Assembly (NCBI GenBank): GCA_021397845.1
Contig: CM038045.1
Location: forward strand, 200,678,631-200,742,630
DNA from: Areca catechu
Lineage: Eukaryota; Streptophyta; Magnoliopsida; Arecales; Arecaceae
DNA length: 64,000 nucleotides
Direction of reading: 5' to 3'
Shown: positions 35,343-47,300 of the stretch, in pieces
Layout of the letters: each line of letters begins with the position of its first letter
How positions within the stretch are numbered: the first letter of the stretch is position 1
Made by a program: the position numbers and the translations under genes
The notes under the pieces: model-generated
Told to the model about the DNA's origin: nothing
The model's database searches: none
What the model saw: the letters and a program-made list of their open reading frames with translations, nothing else

Positions 35343-38300
35343 GTACGTCTCACGTTCCCTTTCCTCCCCTCGAGATTCGATTTCTTGGTTCCTTTTCTTA
35401 GATTTCTACGATTTTTTTTTCTTCGAGCAAGAATCTGACTCGAGTTTGTGAGAGATCTTCCTTCTTTCTGAATTGAATTTATTGGTTTTGTTTGTGTCTT
35501 TGGTGAGGGTTTTGGGTTGATTGGGCAATGGAGGGTTTTGCATCGGCGATGGGATTCGGGTAGGAATCTTGATAGATGTGACGTTTCTTGATTTTTTCTT
35601 TGGAAAAAAAACGGCAACTTTACATTGGGAAACGATTCTTTCTTGAGTTGCTTCACGATACATTTTAAGTCCTGACGCAATGTGTGCCTGATACAAACAT
35701 TAGAAGTAGAAGTCTTGAAAGATATTCTGTTTACTTTGTTTTGCTTTGAAAATGATTGAAACTTTAGCCTAGCCTTTATAGTTGAGCTCTTTGTTCGACT
35801 GTCTTGATCCGAAGTACAGGTCTTCTTGCCAACGTTGTTATACTTTTTCAGCCTTATCGGGCCCTTTTCTTGTTGAAATCCTACAAGCTGGATGCTCTTT
35901 CTCTCCTTATTTGATTTAGGTATCCTGTTTTTGTCCCGGCGGAGCGGATTTGGTTCGTTTACGGTGTTTGAGCAACGTGTGATGATTTATTTTTCAGCTT
36001 TTCTGATGGCTCTATCTTGTCATGCAGCTTTTGGGCAGTCATCAACGAGCCCGTTTGGTTCACAATCGGTGTTTGGGCAGACAAGCAGTGCTAGCAGCAA
36101 TCCTTTTGCGCAGAAACCCTTTGGTAGTCCAAATCCTTTTGGTTCTGCGACAGGGGGTTCGGTATTTGGTGGCGCATCAACGGGTGTCTTTGGCCAGCCT
36201 TCCACACCGGCATTTGGTGCTTCATCATCACCAGCTTTTGGAAGTTCAACACCTGCTTTTGGAGCATCGTCAACTCCTGCTTTTGGCACTTCTGCTTCCT
36301 TTGGTGGTTAGTGCTTGCTTAAATTCATAACACTTGGGTTGATCCATGCCTTTGGTTTCATTTACACACTGTTTTGTGTAATTTAAGTCAAGTACTATGG
36401 TTTTTGAATTCGTGTGCAACTTTGTTTTGGTTTCTTCCATGAGGTCCATGCTTTTTTTTTTCCCGGTAGGGCTTTTTATGTTGGCTGCCTTTAATCATTT
36501 GATTAGACAGAGCATTTGAGCAATCAGGCTGAAGCTATGTACCATCAAACTACTAGAGTTTGTTGATAAAGATATAGTACATCTTGACTGGAATTTTGGA
36601 ATGGAAACCATCCACATGTGCAGCTAGAAGTTAGTGGATGTTCTTGTAACTTTAATGAATTGTGTTTACCCCATTTGATCTTTTCTCTGTGTCATTTTTT
36701 CTTATTTTAGTCTTCCTGCAAGAATTGAAGTTAATCTTTTAGTGTTCCCTCTTCAGTTACAGATTTAGTTTCTTGAAGCTGTATCCTGCCTATGTGGTTG
36801 CTCTAGAGTGATGTGTTAAAATGTGCAAGTTGCTTGAAGTCTCTCATTATCATTATTTTCAAGCTAGATTTTACCTACTAAGGGTAGTAATCAAAATTGT
36901 CTGCATGAGCAAACATGAAAATGGGATAGAATGTGAAGGATTTTTATTGCTCTTGTGGTGAAAGCTCCCTACAACACAGATGAACAACTATCATCAGGAC
37001 ATAAACAAGATAAACTCCAAATTTTGTAAACTATACCCTTCTTCCTTGAGATACATGTGCATTCATACTTATGTATACATGCAAAGACGCATATCTATCT
37101 ATCTAGCTATCTATAGATAGTAACAAAACTTACTTAATTTACTTTTTGATGCACTTGTTACTGGACATGTTATTATTAATCAATTTAGATGGTACTTTAA
37201 AAAATTGTAAACTACTAATTGTTGTTAAGGGTTAAATTATGCTTCAGATTGTCGGGAAATACTTAATGGGTTGCCATAACAAGTTACATTAGGAAATCAG
37301 CATTTCTTGCACTGTATGCTGTCTTGTAAATGAGACACTTGAAGAAGGTATATATGAAACATCAAAGGGTATCCCTACTGTTGACTAGGTGCTAGCTCAC
37401 ACCTTCGGGTCCCACTCTGTGCAATGCGGTCACGGGTTAGGTGACTGGGGTCTGGTTAGCTTCCTCGGAGGGCCAGCTCGCGGGTCGGCTCGGATCCTCC
37501 TGTCAGGTCGACTGAATGAGCGCACACTCAGCTCGTGGGCCCCGTCTGCTGTGCAGTTTAAGATTGTTGGTTTCCAGCCTTTCAACGGGGACGTTTCTTT
37601 TGAAATGGTGGTTAGGAGCTTCAATCCTACAACTAGTATCAGAACGAGGTCGCAGGTTCTATTCCGAGGCAGGGCTCTTCAGGCGTTTCACTTGGGGGGA
37701 TTGTTGACTAGGTGCTAGCTCATGCCTTCGGGTCCTACTCCGCGCAATACGGTCACGGGCTAGGTGACTGGGGTCTGGTCAGTTTCCTCGGAGGGTCGTT
37801 TTGCAGGTCGGCTCGGATCCTCCTGTCGGGTCGACTAAATGAGCGCACGCTCAGCCTGTGGGCCTCGTCCGCTGTGCAGTTTAAGATTGTTGGTTTCCAA
37901 CTTTTCAATGGGGATGTTCCTTTTGAAATGGTGGTTAGGGGCCTCGATCCTACACCTACTATAGCTACTTACATGGTTTTTTCCAACTAGATCCCCCTCC
38001 CTTCTTCCTTCCTGAATTGCTTGAATCATAAAGATTCCACTTTTAATGATAAGCAACGGGGCATGTGGTCAGCTATATGGATGACTGTACAAGCTACCAA
38101 ATGTTAGAATGTATTTTTGGTGCTCGGTTTGATTCCCATCTTCTAAATTGCTATTGAGAGCTTGCTGACACAACTTCAGGCAATAGGGAGCTTACCATGA
38201 AACCATGAAGAAAAATAACCATGTAGGAAATTGACCTTAATGATTACTGATTAGTCTACAACTTATAAATAAGCTCATGCACAAGGAACACGTCTCTTTA

Positions 38301-41300
38301 AGGTCCTTCAAACTAGTTTGGGGAGAAACTTTTAAAACTTTTGGTCCGTAGCAGGCTAGGTCAGATATGCATCAGTAAATGCATGGAACTTTACTGATGA
38401 GTGATCAGAATGTAATAGAAAGAAAAAAATTCTACTAGTTAATTGGCGTCATGTACAATTGCACATGCTAGTGTATAGGAGAGTTATTTTAGCTAAAAGG
38501 GATTTTGGTTTTATGCATCAACATTCCAATCTAGTAGGAGTTGAATATGACTTTATCTAGACAGTTATGGAGTGTTTTTTGGTACATATCATGAGAGCAT
38601 GTAGTATGATTTGTAATAATTGTAAAAACTGATGCAATATACCAGCACACTAGTCCCTGTTTTAAATCATTCCACCTGAATGTGGGCTAGAATGCTGCTT
38701 ATAACTTTTCATGTCCCTGTAATATATATATTTTTAAATGCTAGCGAATACAAAACGGAAAAGGTCAAGATTCTGCACAGATGATACAACAATACACCAC
38801 AAATAAAGGGTTTTCTGCATGAAGTGGTGTATAATAGTTTCTTTTTTTTTTTTTTTTAAATTTTTGATTCATGAGTGCTCATTGCTTGTCTATTAATAAT
38901 GACATAGAAATGCTACTTAACACCAAGGATTCAGAACTCGGCGGGACATCTCATGGGATACCGGGATGGGGTACCATCCCATGTATCGGGACAGGACGTC
39001 CCGCCAGCATCCCAATGTCCCAATCGGAATATCTTGGAACATTCCCTATCCCGAGTGTCAAGATAGGGTGGGATGCTGGCGTGTCCTGTTTCATAGAAAA
39101 ACCAGGACAACCCCATCCCGTGGGATTTAAAACCTTACTTAACACAACCTGTACATATTGTAATAGGTGTGTAAAACTCCAAGTCTTAGTGAAACTTGAT
39201 ATGCTAGGTCTAGTTTAGGAAACCTTGTAGCAAAAGGAATGGGATTTTCTTATTTTTTTGTTTTCTAAATTAGGGGTGTGCATGCACGTTTGTGCATGTG
39301 CATGGACATGATTGTGCATGTGCATGGACATGATTGTGAGGGTGTTGCTGCATGTATGGTTTTGTGCTTGTGCGTGCGTGCATGCATGTACATATCCATG
39401 TGCTTATGTCTGTGTATATGCTTGTGCATGCAGCTGTTTGCATGGTTCCTTATCTGGAGATTTAAGAGTATCTTTGTGTATTTAAAAGGGTTTGTTTAAA
39501 ATATTTAGACTAGTGATATGCACTAATCTAAATATTTATTGTACTAAACTGTTTGGATGCAAACTAATATGTTGAGCCATGCAGCCTGTGAATTTTTATA
39601 AGGAAAGGTGTGGATCATCTAGCGCAAAATTGTTTGAAGTTATAGCCACAATACTAACAGGAATCTTCCTCTTGGCAATTTGATGGTGGCTTTGTATATC
39701 CTCACGAATGTGCTTCTTATCAATGATTTGTGTACAGTGTGGACGATTCCCAACAGGAGTTGATGATCACATTTGATGAAGAAAATTACATATAACTAGC
39801 TTTCCAATATTTCCAATATTCAATTAATTGTCCTCCTGAATTCCTTGGTGGCTAAGCTTAATATCATTGTCATCCTTTAAAATGGGAAGTAAATTTTTAA
39901 ATCCTAGGATTTTGATTTTTGAGGACAATGAGAACTAGTGCATATGGAATCTTAGTTGCACTTACCAATGCAATTGCATTTTTAATGATTTTTATTACTT
40001 GTCAATCTTCTTATTGATCCTGACATTGGTAAAGGGACTTTTCACGTTCACATCCAGCAATCCAATGCATGCTTGAGAGACTTGGGTTGCAAGAGAGCCT
40101 TTTCTGTGTTTCCACCAAATTTATGAGAGAGTTTGTCAATAAAGTATTTAGGTGGCCCTTAAGCAAGGTCAGTGGGTTGCTTCCCAACCAAATTATCCGG
40201 TCATGCTTACAAGCTCAGCAAACATTATGAGATTGCAGTTTTATTACAGTGGTTGATGATAGGGCATCTGTGCTACAAAGCATGAACATTTATTCTTGCA
40301 GATGTATCGCATTTGGTCATTAAAACAAGGTTTGAATATGCAATTTCAGAGTTGGTTTGGGCAATGCCAAGTGAGTTTCCTTCAACAATTTTCAGAAGTT
40401 AGGAAAAAATAGACATGGAAAAAATAAGAAAAACTTAATAAAAATATGAAAAATGAAAACAAGATGACAAAAAAAATAGACATCATCTTGAAGTATATTC
40501 TATTGTTTGAGATGACTGGGTTATATTTTGCTTAGCTTTCGTACTAAAATAGTAAAAGAGATATAACAAGGTATAATTACATACATTATATAATTTAAAC
40601 TTTACTATATCTATATATATATGCGTGTGTCTGTTTGATGATGATCTGAATGTTCTTAGGATTTGTTTTTAGGATAAGCACACTATGCTTAACTCAACTC
40701 AATGAAGCCTTAAGGCTTTGGTTACATGAGTTTTTTTTCTCCATTCCATTTGCTTAGGGTCACACCTTCTAAAAGATGTAGCAATTTTAAGTCAATCCTT
40801 ACTGCTTCATCCTGTACGATTTTTCGTCTACATCTGCCCTTTTTTCTACACTAATCCAGTAACTTCATAGTGATGCATCCCTCTGTCTACTTTGTACATG
40901 CACAAACCATCTAAATCATCCTTCTCTCAAATTGCCCTTGGTTCTATTTCTATCTTTTCACAAGTAACTTCATTTCTTATTTTATCTTTCTTCTATTACC
41001 ATAGATCCGTCTTAACATTTTCATTTCAGCCACACTTATCTTGTGCACTTATTGTTTTTAGTTGTCCAATATTTTACACCATAAAGCATTAGTTGGTCGT
41101 ATGGTTGTTCTATTGATTTTTTTAAAAACTTGGCAGATATCCTATGATCACATTGGTATATTAGTTGCACTTACCCTTTTATCCATGCTACTTTAAGCCT
41201 GCGGATAATGTCCTTTTCAATATTTCCTTCCTTGCTAAGAATCGATCCTAAATACCAAAATGATTACTTTTAGGACCTTCATAATCCTTGATTTCACTCA

Positions 41301-44300
41301 ACCTTCATCTTTATTAATAACTTTACTAAAAGTATATTCCCTGCATTCCATCTTGGTCCTACTTAACCTGAAATCTTTAGACTCTAACGTGCTCCTCTAT
41401 GATTCCAACTTAGGACTAACTCAAATATTGGTTTAATGCACTAAGAATATATCATCTACAATTGGCATGTACCAACAAATATTATCTTAAATATGCATAG
41501 TAACTTCATCCATAACTAGTGCAAAAAGGTAAGAACTTAGAGCAAATCCTTGGAGCAAACCTATTGTGATAGCAAACTCATATCACCACCAGTAGTTCTC
41601 ACATTAGTAAGCACTTTATTATAAATGTTCTTAATTATATTAATATAAGTTACAGAAATTTTCTTTTTTCTAACATCTGCCATAAAACTTCTCTTAGGAC
41701 TCATCATATGTTTTCTCTAAATCAATAAAAACCATATATTCTTTTCTTCGCATTTCTTCCTTAATCTTTGAAAGAGAAAAAGAGCCTCCATGGTTGACCT
41801 TCCTAGTGTAACCAAATTGATAATTTGAAATTTTTGTATCACACCTCAATCTATGCTCCATCACCCTCTCTTGAAGTTTCTTAATATGGCTCATGAGTTT
41901 AATATCATTTTAGACAGAACAAATTTAAATATCACTTTTTTCTTTATAAATTAATACTATAGTGCTCTTCCTCTTATTATCATGATCTTCTTAGTCGTTA
42001 AAATCTTATTAAACAAATTAATCAACCAAGTTACTCTCATGTCGCCTAAGCACTTCCAAACCTTAATTACAATCACCTTTTTTTCCCATCCTTTTCATTG
42101 CCTCTATTACTTTAGATACTCCAATTCTACTCGTATAGTTAACATTTCTATCTTCAATTGAACTAGTAAGGCATCCTAAATTGTTTACATGACTTTCATT
42201 GATTAGCTTATCAAAATAACTACTACATTTTTATTTGATCTTGTCCTCTTTAATCAAAACTTTTTATTTTTTATTTTTGATGCATTTAACTTGAGTTAAG
42301 TCTCTAGTTTTAATTTCTCTTAGTCTTGCAATCTTATAGATATCTTTCCCCTATCCTTGGTTTCTAATTTGCTATGTAACTCTTCATTTGCTTTAAATCT
42401 GATCTCTTGTGCCACTTTTTTTACTTCCTTCTTAGCTGTCTTACAGCTTTTATACATTTTTCTATTTCTGTATTTAGATAGACTTTTGTAGCACTCTCTT
42501 TTCGGCTTAAGCGTCAGTTGAACACTTTCTCACTCCACCATCAAGTTTCTTTAACGGATGGTCCTTTTTCCTTTGATTCTCCTAATACCTATATAGCCAC
42601 TTTTTAAAATATTATTAGCCATCTCTTCCCACATGATATTGATTTCTTCATCTAGACCCTATTTTTCTTCCTTCAACATTCTATTGTTAAAAGCCATTTG
42701 TTTCTCTTCTTGCAAATTCTGCCCCCTAATCCTTGGGTTCCTATTTTCTTTAGACCTTCTCTTCTATTTCTTAATACTACATCCAAAATTACTAATCTAT
42801 ATTGCTGGTTAAAGTCTCACCCGATTAGTCATGCTGGTAAGGAAGAAATCTATTTAACTAGTTTTGCTTATTTTTAAAGTTATCAGTAAAGATTCCTTTT
42901 TTTAAAGCAAGTGCCTAGTAGTACTATCTCTGCCATTGTGAACTCCAAATGGTATTTTCTTCCTCATTTCTATCTCTGAAATTGTAACATCCATGAATCC
43001 TTTCAAAATCTGTATTATATTTTTCATGTGCTCATTCAAATCTCCTTCGATAAATATCTTTTCCCCTTTAGGAATCTCTTGAATTAGTCCATCCGTCTCC
43101 TCCTAAAGTATTACTTTGTACCATCATCTAATCCTACTTGAGGAGCATAACCACTAATGATATTAAAAGGTTCTTCTCTCTTACTCTCTTAATATGTACA
43201 ATCTCATCTTTTAAATTCTTATTTACAATAACTCCTATCAAAGATTCAAGTTCTGGCGGGATGTCCCGTGGAACACCGGGAAGGGGTACCATCCCAAGTG
43301 TAAGTATAGGACCATCTTGCCATTCTCCTAGCATCTCGATTGACACATTCTAGCATCTTGCGATTGTCCTATTGTTCCCATTGTCTCAAGTGTTGAGATA
43401 TGGCAAGATGGCGATGTATCTTGTTTCATAGTAAAATTAGAATAGCCTTGTTTGATGGGATTTAAAGCCTTAAATTCCTACTCCATTTTTATTCTGTTCT
43501 TTCCAGTATACCAAAGTTTATAACCTGTTTTACCAAATTCTTTTGCCTTTTCACCTATTCACTTTGTTTCTTGTAGGTGAGCTATGCTAATTCTCCTCCT
43601 AGTCATTTTATCTATTAATTATACTAATTTCTAGTCAACGACCCCCCCTATTCCGAGTTACTAAATGTATCCTACTTCCTGGATCAACTTCTTTACTGAT
43701 GCCTGTCCATTAAAGTGCGAGAATCCTTGCCTAGTCCCCATCACATTGAGGCCTAGATGTAGCATGTTGCTTCTAGTGAATGCTCTGGTTAACCTTTGTT
43801 CCCTTTCTGCTACACCCTAGGTCGAATGTAGCGCGTCACTAGTAGGGGAGCACATGTTCATAGGATGACTCTAGTTTTATGTTGGCTGTCAACTTCCCGC
43901 AACCCTCCTTCTTATCGGGCTCGAGACTGACCATATACAAAACCTAGATGGAGCTATAGGCACACTATAGTAAGAAAGTTGATAAATCTGAATTTCTTTG
44001 AAAACCAATATCATGATTCTTCTATCTCTGTGCACAACTTGGTCCTTTTGTTAAGAAAACTCTTCTCAGAATTAAAATAAATAATCAAATGACAATAATT
44101 AATGGAAATAGCGCATATACATAATAATAATGGCTCGAAAACCCCGAAAAAAATTCAGGTTTGGTTTCGCTGTTTCAAGCAAAACTTAAGAGCATTGGAT
44201 GGTCATAGAAATCTTGTTGAAAGTGTAAATATCAGGCTGTGACTCTATTTTTTGTTCTGGGTGGTGTTATCCTTCCTTTTCTTTCAAAAAAAAAACTCTA

Positions 44301-47300
44301 TCTTTTGTTGGTAAATTAGGTTGATGTTATTCCTGAACCTCTTCTTTTTCTCTTTGATATGCAGAAAATTACTACTCAATCTATAGTGAATTACTGAGTA
44401 TGCGCTCTTGTTCTAATATCTTTCTATAGTGTCCTAATTGAACATGGATCGGACTGGTTTTAAAAAATTGTCAAGAGATTTTGCTATGACACTATTGGCC
44501 CCCCATGCCAAGGCTCCAACTAAAAATTACAAAAAATAAATGTTCAGGGTTACATAACATGCATGCAAAAGATGGCTTAATTGATGTTGAAATAATGTGA
44601 GGCATAGCCGAAGCTTCTTATATTTTCTTGATCATTTGTTACAATTGTTACAAAAAGTTTCTATTTTTTTGAAAAATAATTATCATTCTTGAAGAGGAGA
44701 TACCTAAAATTATGAGCAGATAGACGAATGTCAGGCTTTTGAAAAGAATAGACCTTCCATGTATTTATTTCTTTTAAAATTTTAGTCTGGTCTATTTCAT
44801 TTGAATTACCCTACATCTGACCAAAGGCATTTTAGTAGAATATCTCTGTTTTTTACTTACTATTTAGATTTAGAATTCCACTTCAAGCATAGTAAGCACT
44901 GTAATTTTCTTTCCTTTTTTCTTTTTTTTTTCCATGTTCCCACACTTGATGTTGGTCACCTTTTGGCAACTTAACATGTTTCTCTTGACTTATTATCCTT
45001 TCTTATATTTATTGTTTTAACAAAAGAAAGATCATTCTACTCTCTTCTAGGATCCTCTGCATTTGGGCAGAAGCCAACTTTTGGAGGTTTTGGATCCACT
45101 GCCAACCAGACTAATCCATTTGGGCAGCAGACACAGCCTGCATTTGGAAGCAACCTTTTTGGTTCAGCTACACCTTTTGGTGCATCAAGCCAACCTGCAT
45201 TTGGCGCTACCAGCACACCAGCTTTTGGTTCTACAAGCACCCCTGCTTTTGGTTCTACGAACACCCCTGCATTTGGGGCTACAACTAGCCCAACATTTGG
45301 TGCTACAGCTACCCCAGCATTTGGTGCCACAACTACGCCAGCCTTTGGTTCTACAACGTCCCCAGCATTTGGGTCTACAACAACTCCACTATTTGGCAGC
45401 ACTGGAGCTGCATTTGGGGCATCAAGCACCCCTGCATTTGGTTCCACAGCTACACCAGCCTTTGGTACTCAAAATTCTTCAGTGTTTGGATCTTCAAACA
45501 CTCCAGGATTTGGTGCATCCACTACTCCCACGTTTGGATCTTCTACAGCACCTGCTTTTGGTGCATCAACTACTCCTTCCTTTGGCTTTGGCTCTTCACC
45601 ATCTTTTGGTCAAACATCTTCTGCATTTGGCAGCACTCCATTTGCAACTACTCCATCACCTTTTGGTGCTCAAAGCTCCTCATTTGGTGAGTTCTATCTG
45701 TCATACCTCATGTTGAATGCATAACTAACTCTCCATGATCAGTTCATAAGTCTTCTTACAATATTAAGAATACTGCAACAGTCCATATCTTCTTTTTCTT
45801 CTTCCTTCTTTTGCCCTTCCCATAATTTTTAAAATTCATTTTTAAATTAACTCCTAATCTTGACTTTTGAAGGTTCTCAAACAGCAACACCTGCATTTGG
45901 TAGCCCAAGTTTTGGACAAGCAGCTTTTGGGGGCCAACGGGGTGGCACCAGAGTAGTAGCTTACAGCCCAACACCTGAGACTGATGGCTCTAGTGGTACC
46001 CAAGCTGTTGGAAAGCTGGAATCAATATCAGCTATGCCTGCATACAAGGAAAAAAGTCATGAGGAGTTGAGATGGGAGGACTATCAGCTTGGAGATAAAG
46101 GTGGCAAGTAGATTCTTTAGCTTTATCACATACTTCCATGTAATTTTAGGCCTTCAGCGGTCATGCACCTGAGTCATCATGAAGTATATATGGAGAAAGC
46201 ACAAAGGAATATTAAAATAAGCATATTAAGTTTTCAGCTTAAGCTTAAATATCTCATTATAGTTTCTACGTGAAAACCACAAATTGCTCTTGCTTTTAGC
46301 AATAATACAATGTAAATTTCTGAATAAGAAAATGCCTGCAAGCAATCTTCTTATATAGACATATGTTGGAGTTAGAATACTCTATGCAAGTGTTCTGGTT
46401 TTTATGTCTAACCATTGACTGGAAGGTGATTGCTTTTGTTTCTAGGTGATAATCACTAGCATAAAAGCAGTAGCCTTGTGGCTTTTCATGAACCTGTTCT
46501 ATGGATTTAATATATTTTTTTGCTCGGATATTATATATCATATAGTATAGGTTTAGCTACAATCCTACGTAGATGATTTATGGCTAAATTCAATTAGTTG
46601 GAAATGCATAAGTGTCATATTGTATATCATAATTTAGATACCAAACTGCCTAAAGATCAACAATCACCCAAAATTCTACATGAACATCTCTTTAATACAA
46701 AACAGAAAAAAATTAGATGTACGATTAGATTTAATTTCTAGAAATATCCAAAGATTCCAAACACATTGAATTTTTCAAAAAATTTTAAGATGTGTGGATA
46801 ATGATGAATGCTGGGGATTCTTGACTAATATGGCCTGTTAAACATGTTAGCACCTTTGCTCTACAGGTAATGGCCATGTTATTTTTTTTACAAGTTCCAA
46901 AAAAATTCCGAAACAGCTGATTTGTGGATTTTGACACTTTTAAGTGTTGTAGAAATAAGCCATGGTATATCCTCTAAATTTAGATGACTTGTGTTTCCAA
47001 CTAATAGATTAAGACTCAAATTTTCTTAATAAAATTGTAGTTCATTTTCTGCAAGTAGCATGCCCATCATTCGACCAGCTCTATCATGACAAATTTCTTA
47101 ACTTCATTCTATATTAATAGTTTCTTTTGTAACTGTCTGGATGAGAATATTTTCTAGTTATAAATGATAGACTACATGAAACTTGATATAGTTAATTTGT
47201 TTAATTTACTGTAGTTGGTGCCTGCACCGCCAGCATGTGTTAACAATCATGGTCTCTTAGGTTGGATTCTGACACAATTTTGAGTATTTGTAGAGGTTTC

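Larger units (their letters stand above)
37379..37954 (+). mobile_element. TRIM (terminal-repeat retrotransposon in miniature)
   Basis: Two direct repeats of 253 bp (37379-37631 and 37702-37954) start TGTTGACTAGG and end CCTACA. They enclose a 70-bp interior. The interior opens with tagtatcagaac, close to the initiator tRNA-Met primer site TGGTATCAGAGC, and closes with a purine tract (cttgggggga) before the second repeat. Identical 5-bp duplications CCTAC flank the element (37374-37378 and 37955-37959). It has no coding capacity. The two repeats differ mostly by C/T and G/A transitions, as expected of methylated repeats ageing in place. Confidence 0.95.
36307..45050 (+). other. NUP98: NUP98 intron 2 (8.7 kb, transposon-rich)
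   Basis: It runs from donor gttagt to acceptor ctcttctag. It contains a complete TRIM, two copies of a 0.2-kb dispersed repeat and a decayed RTE LINE in antisense, listed separately. No further coding exon fits: exons 2 and 3 join in frame (FGG-SSAFG). Confidence 0.85.

Noticed and set aside
34850..35680. Minus-strand frame of 276 codons upstream of NUP98
   Set aside because: It passes through a poly-A/poly-T run, the NUP98 promoter, exon 1 and the start of intron 1, and resembles no protein.
45037..45716. Long frames antisense and out of phase within NUP98 exon 3
   Set aside because: The 24-nt repeat opens several frames at once; only the FG-repeat frame joins neighbouring exons with valid splice sites.
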